Source: Endothia cerciana (lineage: Eukaryota > Ascomycota > Sordariomycetes > Diaporthales > Cryphonectriaceae). From it: a stretch of 64,000 nucleotides of DNA. The translations under genes were made by a program, and so were the position numbers. The notes under the pieces were generated by a model. That model saw nothing but the letters and a program-made list of their open reading frames with translations, was not told the DNA's origin and ran no database searches. The DNA lies in NCBI GenBank assembly GCA_026119935.1, contig JALRMH010000081.1:29858-93857 (forward strand), in the 5' to 3' direction. Positions 21,773 through 31,921 of this stretch are shown piece after piece. Numbering within the stretch: position 1 is the stretch's first letter; each line of letters starts with the position of its first letter.

Positions 21773-21786
21773 CTTATCGCGATAAG
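21773..21786. promoter_or_regulatory. Palindromic double GATA site
   Basis: CTTATCGCGATAAG is a perfect 14-base palindrome of two inverted GATA core sites, about 200 bases upstream of the trs31 start. Paired GATA sites are bound by fungal GATA factors such as the nitrogen regulator AreA/NIT2; binding here is inferred. Confidence 0.4.
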
Positions 21787-22021
21787 GGCGTGGGTGAGGA
21801 TACGGTAGTTACACAGGCCCCCCTTTCACCGGATGGATGCCCCTCTACTGTTCCCCATTAAAATGTAATCTATACAAAAGTGCCACGCCGATGCGGTGAT
21901 CTATAAATATTTATGTACAGGTCCCTCCCCCCGACCGGATGGGTCTACTATCACAGGTGGTCGGCCATGGCCCCTCCCCCCTGCCTTGGCCTCAGAAGAT
22001 CGTAGCCCAGAATCCCACAGC

Positions 22022-23110
22022 CTACGCGGTCATGGCATCGGCCGTGGTGTTCCCGAGTGGCAGGCCCTGGTCTGCCTTGGCCTCGGCATCCGAGTCCGAG
22101 ATGGCCAGTTTCTCCCGGACCAGGTCACTCGCGTCCTCGGCGGCGCCCTGGACCCCACTCGCCTCCGCCCCCCTCAGGTACGCCTCCGACTCCCCGATGA
22201 CGCTCCCGCCCAGGGCCCACCTCTTCCTCTGGCCGTCCCTCGCCTCCTCACACATCTTGATCAGCGCAGGCCAGTACGCCCCGTGGTCGTACTCGAAGTC
22301 CAGCGCGCCCTCGCTGAACTCGGCCCACAGCTGCTCGGCGGGGACGTATGCCTTCATGTCCTCGTTGAACTTGAGCTTCTCCTTGGTGACGGGGTCCAGC
22401 AGCGGCTTGATGATCTTGAAGAAGCCGACGACCAGGAAGGGCATGTTGATGATGAGCGCCTTGCCCAGCCTCTCGGGGTAGTGCGTCTGCAGGATGTGCA
22501 GGACCTCCTTGGCCTGGCTGATGGGCGGCGACGTGTTGCTGCGGCCCGAGCTGGACTTGAAGTTGATGAGGAGCGCCAGCGTCTCCTGGCCGGGCGGCAT
22601 GAGCTCGATCGTCCTCTCCAGCATGAACACCAGGTGCTCGACCTGCCTGTGGCTGGCGGCCGTGTTCTGCCTCCCCGGGTTGAGGTACTGGCACGGCCGG
22701 CCCTCCCTGTCGAAGCCCAGGATGACCTGCTTGCCCGTCTCGTTCTCGGGCGAGATGTGCTCCGGCGTCAGCCTGTCGTAGACCCCGAACTCGCGGCGCC
22801 ACAGGAGCGTGTCGATCAGGCGCCTCTCGGCCTGCGCCTGGTTCCATTTCGTCGCGCGCAGGTAGCGCAGCAGGCACTCCCGGGTGAGCCAGAACCTCTC
22901 GTCGTCGGTGAGGTCTGACAGTGCGTTCTTGGGGATGTTGACGCCGGAGCCCGGGGCGTGCCAGGACCTCACCTGGTTGAGGAGCCAGTCATACTTGTGC
23001 TGCTGCTCCTCGCTGAGTTCCGGGGCGGGCTTGGGCCTGCTGGTCTCTGTCGGGTGCTGGAGGGGCACCTTCAGGGCCGGCCTGGCGTCCTGGCCGGTAG
23101 CTTCTGTCAT
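22022..23110 (-). CDS. Sec14-like (CRAL-TRIO) lipid transfer protein, Pdr16 type
   Basis: A single exon of 362 residues. An N-terminal CRAL-TRIO helical segment (DERFWLTRECLLRYLRATKW) is followed by the lipid-binding domain, with GKQVILGFDREGRPCQYLNP, LALLINFKSSSG, YPERLGKALIINMPFLVVGF and FKIIKPLLDPVTKEKLKF. These are the hallmarks of Sec14-related phosphatidylinositol transfer proteins; the HYPERLG/INMP/PFL pattern and overall length resemble yeast Pdr16 and its filamentous-fungal homologues. The expected role is phosphatidylinositol and sterol exchange at cell-membrane and lipid-droplet surfaces. The C-terminal 60 residues are acidic and Ala-rich. I chose MTEATGQDAR as start because the upstream frame extension (to 23257) lacks conserved character. 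Confidence 0.9.
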   Translation of the reverse strand: MTEATGQDARPALKVPLQHPTETSRPKPAPELSEEQQHKYDWLLNQVRSWHAPGSGVNIPKNALSDLTDDERFWLTRECLLRYLRATKWNQAQAERRLIDTLLWRREFGVYDRLTPEHISPENETGKQVILGFDREGRPCQYLNPGRQNTAASHRQVEHLVFMLERTIELMPPGQETLALLINFKSSSGRSNTSPPISQAKEVLHILQTHYPERLGKALIINMPFLVVGFFKIIKPLLDPVTKEKLKFNEDMKAYVPAEQLWAEFSEGALDFEYDHGAYWPALIKMCEEARDGQRKRWALGGSVIGESEAYLRGAEASGVQGAAEDASDLVREKLAISDSDAEAKADQGLPLGNTTADAMTA

Positions 23111-23514
23111 TTCGGCCCTGGGAAGATAAGAGTTGTCGTAGGGTGTTATATGTGTGTGCTCTGCTCTCGTGAGCGATGTGGCGGGGGAGGCACGTAAGTA
23201 TTGTCTTGACAATGTCCCCTGGCTCGATATATGTAACCACAATGCGCGGCGAAGCAACTCAGGCAGCGTGAAGCCACATCATAGGTTGTTGCTGAGGGTG
23301 AGATGTCGGTGAAGTAGCAGGTCCATGGGGGGGGCCAGGTGGATCTCTCGACAGACATCGTCCATACAGTAATTACCATCTATTGTAGTTAAGCCTGGCT
23401 GGGGGGATCCAGGGGGCCAGGGACCTAAGGGGGGGCACCACCAGTGCAAGGACCAGGGGAGGTAGGGAACCGCTGCAAGATGCCAGCCCTGCAGCACCAC
23501 CAGCCCTGGACTGT

Positions 23515-23526
23515 CTTATCGATAAG
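23515..23526. promoter_or_regulatory. Palindromic double GATA site
   Basis: CTTATCGATAAG is a perfect palindrome of two inverted GATA cores, about 150 bases before the pol12 start codon. The same 12-mer recurs at 36590. Confidence 0.4.
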
Positions 23527-23568
23527 CACTGTGACCACCCCCCCCACCAACCCCATTAAACCCCGAGA

Positions 23569-23584
23569 CGCGTCGAGACGCGTC
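23569..23584. promoter_or_regulatory. Twin ACGCGT (MCB-like) boxes
   Basis: Two ACGCGT hexamers lie about 90-105 bases upstream of the pol12 start. In yeasts this box drives G1/S expression of DNA replication genes through MBF. The position upstream of DNA polymerase alpha B subunit makes the inference reasonable, but it is not tested. Confidence 0.5.
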
Positions 23585-23673
23585 CCGTTCGAGATTGGGC
23601 GAGGACATTGTTCTGACAACCACTCCACTCCTCACAATCTACCTCAGGCAATCCCCTCGACACGGACAACAGC

Positions 23674-25831
23674 ATGGCAGACCCCACAGTGGCAGAGCTG
23701 AATGAGCGGTTCGGGGCTGGAGACAAGGGCCTTGGGCAGGATGTCGTCGTTGAGATGCAGTCCATCATGAGGCTGCATGGCCTGTCGCCAGAGGACCTGT
23801 ACTTTAAGTGGGAGTCGTACTGCATCAAGCTGGACATGGACGAGACACGACCCTCCTTCGACAGGATGAATGCCTTCAAACAGGATCTGCAGGATGCCCT
23901 GGAAAAGACAACCCGGACGCAGGCGCACAGCAAGCCGGAAAAGCGGGTGGGTGCAACACCGAGGACGGCGAACCGGGGCGGTGATGTCTTTGGCATGTAA
24001 GTTTCGATACGGGCCAAAGTTACGACCCTCCTGTGTGTACTGACGCCTTATAGGATCGATGGCTTGATACCGGGGACTCCGGCTGCGAAGAAGAGTGCCA
24101 TCAAGAAAAAGGAGACTCCCCTTTCTCGCGTCAGGTCGGGACACGCCGGTAGCTCACCAGGCCACAAGTCTCCCAACCTGAAAGACCAGCTGGACTCGGT
24201 GGGGACGCTGCCGTACGTGGTATCCGCGCCAGGACGGGATACAGACAGATTCTGACACGGTGGCAGGCCATCCTCGTTCAATGATCGACAGAACCCAGGG
24301 GAGATCATCGAGGTCCTAAACAGTCACCTACCAGCTGCGGAGCCTCCGATCGCACCGTTCGGGGAATCACGCATCAAGCTGACCGCCGCATCAGACCAGA
24401 AGAAGCTCGCCTATAAGCCTCTAGCCATGAAGCTGTCAGAAGCGTCCGAGATACTGGACGACCGGATAGATGACTTCCTAGGCCTCGTCAGGAAGCACCA
24501 CAAGCTAGACGACGACGCCTTCGGGAGCGCCGCCACCCAGGGCACCACCGAGATTGTGGCGGTTGGTCGGATCGCCTCAGACTCCCTGGAAGGCAGGCTC
24601 AATGCCGCCTCCTTGGTCCTCGAGGCCTCGAGACGGACAGGCGGTGGCTTGCGCATACCACTCAACATGGACAAGGTCAAGGGCTACCAGTTCTTCCCCG
24701 GCCAGATTGTTGCCTTGCGCGGCAGCAACACTTCAGGCCACAACTTCACGGTCACCGAGGTTCTCGATGTCCCCCTGCTACCCAATGCCGCATCCGCCCC
24801 GTCGGCCCTGTCTGCCCACCGCCAGAGACTCCTCGGAGGCCCAGACGCCATGGAAACAGACAGCGAACCTATGCCGCTGAACGTTATTTACGCCTCGGGT
24901 CCATACACGGCGGATGACAACCTCGACTTTGGGCCCCTCCACCAGCTGTGCACCGTCGCAGCCGACAGCTACGCAGACGCACTCGTCCTCACGGGGCCAT
25001 TCATCGATGTCGACCACCCGCTGATCGCTGCCGGTGACTTCGACCTACCCGAGGAGGCGACCATCGACCCGGATACGGCCACCATGGCCACCGTGTTCAA
25101 GTACATGATCTCGCCCGCACTCAACCGTCTGGTGGCTGCCAGCCCTACCGTGACCGTCCTGCTGGTCCCCTCGGCGCGGGACGTCATCGACAAGCACGTC
25201 TCATGGCCGCAGGATGCCTTCCCGAGGAAGGAACTCGGTCTGCACAAATCAGTCAAGATCGTGGGAAACCCCATGACCCTCTCCATCAACGAGGTCGTCC
25301 TTGCCATATCCTCACAAGATATCCTGTGGGAGCTCAAGGGTGAAGAGGTCGTCAGCCGGCCGGCACCGACGGCGGACCTCTTGGCCAGGCTGTCGAGGTA
25401 CTTGATCGAGCAGCGCCACTACTTTCCCGTATACCCGCCGATGGACCGAGGTCGGTACCCCAAGACCGGTACGGCGGAGGGCGTGCAGGAGGGGGCAATG
25501 CTGGACGTGAGCTATCTAAAACTAGGCGAGATGGTCGGAGGGCGCCCGGATGTCTTGATTGTGCCGAGCGCGTTGCCACCATTTGCCAAGGTATGTTGCA
25601 GGTTTAATGAACGCTGTCTCGCGGAGAGCGAGGTCGCTGACCATGTCATCGCAGGTCGTCGAGAGTGTTCTCGTCATCAACCCAGGCTATCTGTCCAGAC
25701 GACGCGGTGCAGGCACTTATGCCCGGATGAGTCTGTACCCGCCATCGGTGTCTGATATCGAGGATAGTGGTGACGACATGATGGCTCACAAGATTTACGA
25801 CCGGACGAGGGTAGAGATGACCAGGATATGA
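23674..25831 (+). CDS. pol12: DNA polymerase alpha subunit B (primase-polymerase regulatory subunit)
   Basis: Four exons, 23674-23996, 24054-24212, 24267-25590 and 25655-25831, give 660 residues with all junctions in frame. This is the B subunit of DNA polymerase alpha/primase, which links the catalytic subunit to the replisome at initiation. The N-terminal globular domain carries MRLHGLSPEDLYFKWESYC. A linker rich in Ser/Pro/Lys follows. The OB-fold part shows GYQFFPGQIVALRGSN, and the inactive phosphoesterase part shows VIYASGPYTADDNL, DALVLTGPFIDVDHP, TVTVLLVPSARDV and KIVGNPMTLSINEVV. The end (VINPGYLSRRRGAGTYARM) is a conserved C-terminal signature. It is convergent with the MFAP1 gene, with a spacer of about 126 bases. 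Confidence 0.95.
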
Positions 25832-25957
25832 GGTGGTGTGCGGGCACATTATGAAACGATAGAAGGGCGTGGGAAAGGCAGGACCGGGGGTTTGGGTGTC
25901 TTTCTGCCGCCTTCTAATGACCCATGAATGCATGCATGCAGATAGGTGTCCGTCCAT

Positions 25958-27361
25958 CTACCTGCTGTCCACCCTGCGGCGCTTGTCGTCCTGGTACCCG
26001 TCCCGCCCGCGCGAGTAGCTTCTCTTCCTGCTGTCCCTGTAGCCCTCACGGCCAGGACGCCCGGGTGATCGAGATCGTGACCTGTCTCGCCTTCTCGGTG
26101 GTGACCGGGACGTCGACCTCTCTCTCCTCCAGCTGTCGCCCCTGGCCCTGTCCTCCCTCGACCGGTCTCTCGTCTCCCTCCTCTCACCGAGAGGCATGGC
26201 ATTGGCCCCCTTCCCGCCGTAATCACCGCCACCCCTCCTCTCGTCCCCATCCCCATATCGATCCCACTCGCTCCTCTGCCGCCTCGGGTCGTCGAACCGG
26301 CCCCACTGGCCCGTGTCCTCGCTCTTCAGGTCCTTGTACTTGGTCGCGCCCTTCTTGCCCAGCTTGGTCATGTCCCTCATCTGCAGCGCCTGCGGCAGCA
26401 GCTCCCGGTTTCTCACGTCGTCGGCAAACCTAGCGCCCATGATGTCCCTCTTATCGAGCCCCTTCTTCTCGCTCTCGTCCTGGTAGAAGGCGCCCTTGTG
26501 GTAGTACTTCTGCAGGTAGCCCATCCTGCCCCTGGCGTCCTTCTCCTCCTTCTGCCTGGCGATGACCTCGTCGTCCTCGGCGCGGCGCTCCTCCTCGGTC
26601 AGGTTCTGCCGGCGCTCCTTCTCGGCGATCTCCTTCTCCCTGGCCTCGATGGCCTCGCGCGCCCGCACGATCCGCCTGATCTCCCGCAGCCGCCACGCGG
26701 CGTACTCGGCCGCGGGATCCAGGTCATCGGTGTCGTCGACCTCGTCGCCCTCCGAAACCGAGTCGTCCCAGTGCTTCTTGCCCGCGGCGCGCGCGGCGAG
26801 GTCCTTCTGGATCTGTTCCTCGACGAGGGCGTCTGCCTCCGCGCGGCGCTGGGCCTCCTCGCCTTCCCCCCGCGTGTCCTCGGCGGGCTTGCCCTGCGCT
26901 GCGGCCTGTTGTTCCCGTTTGGCCTTGGGTATGAATTTGGGGCGGACCATCACGGGACGGCGTGTCTCCTCCTCGGAGCTGCTCTCTTCCTCCTCGGACT
27001 CGTCGTCCTCCTCGCTCCCGCCCCCTCCGTCTTCCGACTCCTCGCCCCCCTCGCTCTCCGTGACGAAGCCCTCCTCCCTCGCCCTCCGCTCCACCTCGGC
27101 GAGCTTCTTGGCCGCCGCCTCCGCCGCCTCCCTGCGCGCCGCGTCGCCGGTCGATATGACGCGACCTGGCCCGGAGACCTTGGGCGGGGGCGCGATGGTG
27201 CGCTTCCTGGGCTGCGCGGGCCGGGCGGTGGTGGGTGGCTCTGCCTCCGCGTCGCTGCCGCTGCCGCCGTCCGAGTCGGAGTCGGAGTCGGCATTTGTGG
27301 GCTTGCCGGCGAAGTGGCGCCCGGGCTTGAGGGGGTTCGCGGTCATGCGCTTGGGTGGCAT
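25958..27361 (-). CDS. MFAP1-family spliceosomal protein
   Basis: A single exon of 467 residues. The N-terminal half is strongly charged with Asp/Ser/Glu runs. A long charged helix rich in Glu, Arg and Lys covers about residues 200-290. The conserved C-terminal MFAP1 core contains MGYLQKYYHKGAFYQDE, KRDIMGARFADDV, LPQALQMRDMTKLGKKGATK and YKDLKSEDTGQWGRFDD. The end is an Arg/Ser/Asp-rich tail (RERSTSRSPPRRRDRSRSR), typical of splicing factors. MFAP1 is a component of the spliceosomal B complex in the nucleus (with Prp38/Snu23 in animals). An antisense frame of similar length on the plus strand is only a shadow of this GC-rich charged sequence. Confidence 0.93.
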   Translation of the reverse strand: MPPKRMTANPLKPGRHFAGKPTNADSDSDSDGGSGSDAEAEPPTTARPAQPRKRTIAPPPKVSGPGRVISTGDAARREAAEAAAKKLAEVERRAREEGFVTESEGGEESEDGGGGSEEDDESEEEESSSEEETRRPVMVRPKFIPKAKREQQAAAQGKPAEDTRGEGEEAQRRAEADALVEEQIQKDLAARAAGKKHWDDSVSEGDEVDDTDDLDPAAEYAAWRLREIRRIVRAREAIEAREKEIAEKERRQNLTEEERRAEDDEVIARQKEEKDARGRMGYLQKYYHKGAFYQDESEKKGLDKRDIMGARFADDVRNRELLPQALQMRDMTKLGKKGATKYKDLKSEDTGQWGRFDDPRRQRSEWDRYGDGDERRGGGDYGGKGANAMPLGERRETRDRSREDRARGDSWRRERSTSRSPPRRRDRSRSRSPGRPGREGYRDSRKRSYSRGRDGYQDDKRRRVDSR

Positions 27362-29407
27362 CCTGGGGCGGCGGGAGTTCCGCTCGGGGCGGGCCGGCGG
27401 GTTGTTGATTGTTGGTGGTTAGTGGTTGGTGGTTGGTGGTTGGTGGTCGTCGTCGCGAAGAGACAGGTCTGGTCCAGAGCAGGCGGCGCGGCGGTTGCCG
27501 GTGGTTGAATCCTGGATACCAGGACAGGCAGGTTATGAGGTTCGATGTCGGTCTGAACCTTTGGGCTGGCTGGTGCCCGTCTGTGGGTGGGGGGGGGGGG
27601 GGGGCGCGCTTGCTCTACTTTGGTGGTAATAGTACTGCCACCACGGAGTTACATGCAAGTACTTTGTGTACATGAATATGCCCCGCACCGAGGGGCCTGT
27701 GCTGATACTATGTATGTAGTACCTGTGCGAGGTACAGTAAGGCACGGCACCTAAGGTTGAGCCGCTACTGTCGGTCGCCTTAATAGCTGCTGCACGAACG
27801 CTATGGCCAGGTGCTCGTCCCCGCCTCATCTCCATCCACCACTTGTGCCCCCCCGTCCTCGCTCAGAGGAGGGCATTTGCTGTGCGTGTGTCTCAAATTG
27901 AACTTCAACATTACGATACACCCAAACGCCTCATATCGGTGAGGGAAACAGAAGTGGCACGTGCCTCCTGGCCATCGCGAGTCGTGGTACACATCCAGCC
28001 CCAGCGTTCTGGGCAGTATGGGCCACAATCATCCCGTCTTGTAGACGTGTCTGGAACCTGTGGCAGCTTAGGGCGGCCGACCAGGGAGCGGACACGGGGG
28101 GGGGGGGGGGGTGGGAGCCGGTCCTCTCACGGACCATAGGCCCGATGGCAGGAATCGAGACCAATCTATCTTATACCCGCCGACAGTTGGCTTTGGCTCT
28201 TCAGGGTGCCGATCAGAGTGGCGGTAGCTCAAGGCGGAGACCCCGTCATCCAGATGACCAGAAAAGTCTTGCAGGCCAGCTCGACGTCGGGTTGAGGATG
28301 CAGATACGGGCAATCACTCATCTTCAGTATCTAGGAAAAGGGTCTTCACACACAGAGTATCGGGCGGGTCGGTGGTGTACGCGCCCTCGCCGAAGCTCGC
28401 AGCACTGAGTACGATGGTGACCTCAACTCCACCAGATACCACGTCGACAGGGTCTGGCCTGGTGGGGATCCAAGGGGCAACGACGGATCCACGGTTGATC
28501 CCCTCCTCACCTCAGGGAGTACCGGGAACACGCTGCGAGGGCGGCTTCGTTCAACATCCTCCGGCGTGGGTACCAACCATGTGTGCCAGGCCCGGCGCCA
28601 GCAGGTGCCTGACAGGTCTACGGCAGGTGGCCTCTTTGGCGTGGAGGATTAATTCTCTACCGGCCACGATGGCAACGCCGGCAATGGCATGGATGGAAGG
28701 GATGGTGTTCAGTAACTAGTCGCCTTGTTCGCTGTGGAAATTTGTATTGTCATGCTCGGTTGGGGAAATTTATATCTGGTGAAGAGATACGGATTTTGCT
28801 TTGTTACTGCATCCATGAAATTATGGAATCTTATCATTTCCTGAGTCTCTCAACATGACCTCTTCTTCTGGTAGCCTTTTATTTTACAGGATGACCCCCA
28901 CCTGAACGAATTGCTGTGGCGGTAGGAGGGGAGGGGCATCACCCTGTCCCAGCTTTCGTGCCCCTGGTCTTCTGCTGCCAGTCTTCTCTTCTGTGTCATC
29001 TTGGCCATGGCCGTATGAGGTCCGTTCCTACCCCGGGAAGCATCGAGCCTGAACCTCGTATCCAAATGTCCTTGCTTTGTCCCTCCATTCCTCTCCGCCT
29101 CCCCCCCCGGACCCTCTCTCCCGTAGGGAAATGGCCAAGCTGCCGGTCGGATGGGGGCCGTCCTAGCAGCCTTTGGGATGCGGCGTCCATAAGAGAGAGT
29201 CGACTGAGCCACGGCAACAGGATGTCAACAGGATGTGTTTGGCTGGTGACCCTGGACATGAGAGGCCTACAAAGCTGATAGCTCCTCCCTGGGGGCGCCA
29301 ACCTAGATGGTAGAAACGTGAAATCAAGATGCACCGGCCCGACGGCTCCGCGGTGGGTCAGCCAGGAGACCCCACCGGGCCCGTCAGATCACCCCCGGTG
29401 GGAGTTC
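27362..29407. other. Intergenic region of about 2 kb
   Basis: This includes the MFAP1 promoter (GGTTGGT repeats at 27413-27447 and a G-run at 27589-27604) and a GTAC-rich stretch at 27660-27760. A G-run lies at 28098-28111. Frames around 28145-28720 have no consistent protein-like reading in one frame and no recognisable motif. No gene is supported. Confidence 0.4.
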
Positions 29408-30095
29408 TCATTTAGGCCTATACGCCAGACTCCCAAAGGCCCGATCCAACTGCGCACCCTCGTCTTCATGGGCGGCCATCTCGCTGACCTGCCCCACGAC
29501 GCCGGCACCGACACCACCAGTCATCAGATCCACACCGGCCCCGTCCCCGGCCCCGGCCCCGTCCCCGTCCCCGTCCCCGTCCCCCTTCCCGCCGGCCCTC
29601 TCAGGCTCCAGGAGCCTCGCGTCGCTGTCCAGCCAGCCCGGGGCGACGCGCCTCTTCTCGGCGAGCTCCCGAGCCCTGATGCGGCCGCCGAGGTCGCGCA
29701 GCTCCTGCTCGGCATCGGCCTGCAGCTTGGACACGTGGGCCTGCAGGGCGCGGCACGAGGCGATGATGTCGTCCGGGTGGGCGGCGTGGCCGGACTGGCT
29801 GACGACGTAGCGGGGTCTGCTGCCGCCCTCGTGGTGGCTGGCGGCACCGTCCGCCGCGGAGGCCGAGGTGGAGGTTATCCCCGTGGCGGAGGGAGGGATG
29901 GTGGAGGGCATGGGCCTGTAGGTGTAGGGCAGGGTGGTGGATGTTGGTAGGTTGACGAAGGGGGAGACGGTCAGGGGCACCTGCGCCAGGAGCGGGTGTG
30001 TGCCTGGTTTGGGGGGGGGGGGGAGGGGAGGTCAGTAAGATGAGGGAGCAAGAGGCTGACGGGGGAAGGCTGTGGGACGTACGGTTGTCGTGCAT
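29408..30095 (-). CDS. Coiled-coil hypothetical protein
   Basis: Two exons, 30095-30083 (13 bases, Met-His-Asp-Asn plus one base) and 30003-29408, give 202 residues. The short first exon is supported by GTACGT at the donor, an AG acceptor and in-frame joining to RTHPLLAQVPLTVSPFVNLP. The middle reads DDIIASCRALQAHVSKLQAD and continues as a charged amphipathic helix, likely a coiled coil. A GDGDGDG repeat and an acidic C-terminus follow. I do not recognise the family; the conserved-looking N-terminal PFVNLPTSTTLPYTYRP segment could define it. The intron (30004-30082) contains a C-run on the sense strand. Confidence 0.65.
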
Positions 30096-30882
30096 CTTGA
30101 TACCTCAGCCAGACGTGTTCTCCAGGGGATGGCCCCTGTGAGGTTGGAGTGCCTGAAGGGTGAGTGACGAACAGTGGTGAGTGATGAGACGGCGTGGTTG
30201 AGGAGGTACAGCCTCGTTGATGACGAGATGGCTTATGTCAGATAGAGCGTTAGGCAGATGAACCTGTCGACTAAGTTAACGTCGACGTTAAGTTTAACTA
30301 ACGTTACTGTCGGCGTATGCTGGTTACATAAGCCGAACGGGGGGCTCAGGGTTTATGGAGCAAGGGTTCCCAGGGCTGGCTGTCTGTTGCGTACTTGTAT
30401 GTGGTGGTCGCATAATCATCACGTGGTAGGAAAGATGACTTCGAAGTATCTTTTCAGGTTCCGACAGGATGCTACTTTTCAGGCAGCGTACCACGCACAG
30501 CAGGACACCCGATACCCTCTCATCCCGCCTGGGGCGGAGGGTATACCGTGAGTCTGTTGCTATGGTACGTAGTACGTAGGATCAGGTTGGCACTGGCATG
30601 CTGGGTGGATGGGGGGCCTGCAGGGTGTGTACCGCAATGTACCTTATAGCACGTACTGCAGCAGGGCCGGTCACTACCATACCGTCGTAGTGCGCTATAT
30701 CGTAGTACCATGTACCGTGTACCTGCAGGACTAGGCACTACTTCCAGTACTTACTAGCAGACCCGGGCCCCACCAAAACTTTTGACATGTGCGCGTGAGA
30801 TGGACGGCCATCGATCGACCGAGCTTGTGAGAGTAAACAAGCACGAGAATTTCAGGCTGGGATTCGGCAGGCCACCCCCACG
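30096..30882. promoter_or_regulatory. Divergent spacer upstream of pICln gene
   Basis: No coding sequence is recognised. The region has a palindrome-like block near 30264-30308 built on GTTAAC/ACGTTA, and repeated GTAC, CGTAGTAC and TACGTAC elements between 30565 and 30735. Confidence 0.4.
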
Positions 30883-31921
30883 ATGTTGCCGACCACCATC
30901 CACACGGCACCCTCTGTGGGCGACTTCGTGCCCCTCTCAGGGTACCAGTCCACCACGCCCGAGAGCTTCCACGATGGCAAGCCGGTGCTGCACTACCACG
31001 CGACTGGCGCCAGGGCGTGGCTCCCCAGGGACCAGCAGTCCAGGCTGCCCATCTTCCCAGCAGACGCACCCGCCTCTGACGGGGACTCGGGGGAGATGAT
31101 CTCACAGGACGGCATCGAGCTGCTCATCAACTCGGGGTAGGTCTAACCCCCTGGTCCTCCCCCCCCCCCCCCAGATCCTACCAGATGTGCGGGTGTGGTT
31201 GGTTGCCCGGTCGCGGGGTGTCTCTCTAAGATGACTTCGCAGGAACCTCACCATCTTCAACACCAAGACGGCCGTGGGTATCCAGATTCCCTACCCGTCT
31301 ATAGCACTGCACGCCATGCAGCACAAGGCCGAGCCGTCGGCTGGCGCGGCTGACGTCGTCGACACCGACAAGGCCCCCTGCGTCTTGCTGCAGCTCGACC
31401 TCTCTGATGGTGGCGCCGACGACGAGACCTTCGATACCGTGCAGCTCACCCTGGTGCCCCCTGCCTCATCCACGGACCTCTCCTCGCCCGCCGGTGGCGC
31501 CGCCGCCGCCCTGTCCGAGCAGGAGAAGCTGTTCGACGCCATAACGGCCTGCCAGAACCTCCATCCCGACCCGGCCGACGAGGACGACGAGGACGACCAG
31601 GAGGACTACTCGGACCGCATCATCTTCGAGTCCGCTGTCGACGGATCTGCCGAGGCGGTGGAGGGCTTGCCCGGCGTGTTCAGGGGCAGTGCGGCCGGAG
31701 GCCTCCCCCCTCCCATGCCCGGCAGTTCCGGCTGGATCACCGCCGAGAATGTCGGCGAGTACCTTGACGAGGACGGCAACTGGATCGGCGGAGCCGATGA
31801 TGGGGAGGCCCAGGGTGAGGCGCTGGGCGAGGGCGCGGGGAGGGTCCGCCCACGTGAGGAGATCAACGGTCATGAGAATGGGGAGGATGAGGGCGACAGC
31901 AAGCGGCCCCGAGTGGACTAG
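30883..31921 (+). CDS. pICln homologue (ICln / Voldacs family)
   Basis: Two exons, 30883-31136 and 31243-31921, give 310 residues. The N-terminal PH-like fold is visible in sequence order: TPESFHDGKPVLHYHATGAR, LPIFPADAP, GIELLINSG then NLTIFNTKTAVGIQIPYPSI and ALHAMQ, followed by an acidic loop. Near the end SGWITAENVGEYLDEDGNWIG is a well-preserved family block. In animals and fission yeast pICln binds Sm proteins and helps the methylosome assemble snRNP cores; I expect a similar cytoplasmic role here. The C-terminus is acidic and ends KRPRVD, which could be a nuclear signal. The intron contains a C-run just after the donor region (31160-31173). Confidence 0.9.

Larger units (their letters stand above)
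23111..23673. promoter_or_regulatory. Divergent promoter, lipid-transfer gene and pol12
   Basis: This 560-base region separates the divergent Sec14-like and polymerase alpha B-subunit genes. It contains a palindromic GATA pair (23515-23526), a short C-run (23537-23545) and an ACGCGTCGAGACGCGT stretch (23569-23584). ACGCGT is the MCB box bound by the Mbp1/Swi6-type G1/S factor in yeasts, and two copies 11 bases apart upstream of a replication gene fit S-phase control of pol12. Confidence 0.5.

Noticed and set aside
22248..22877. Second minus-strand frame within the Sec14-like gene
   Set aside because: This is a shadow of the lipid-transfer gene; His/Gln/Ala-rich composition is typical of the alternate frame.
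26498..27508. Plus-strand ORF of 336 residues antisense to MFAP1
   Set aside because: Leu/Arg/Gly-rich shadow of a charged GC-rich gene, with no domain of its own.
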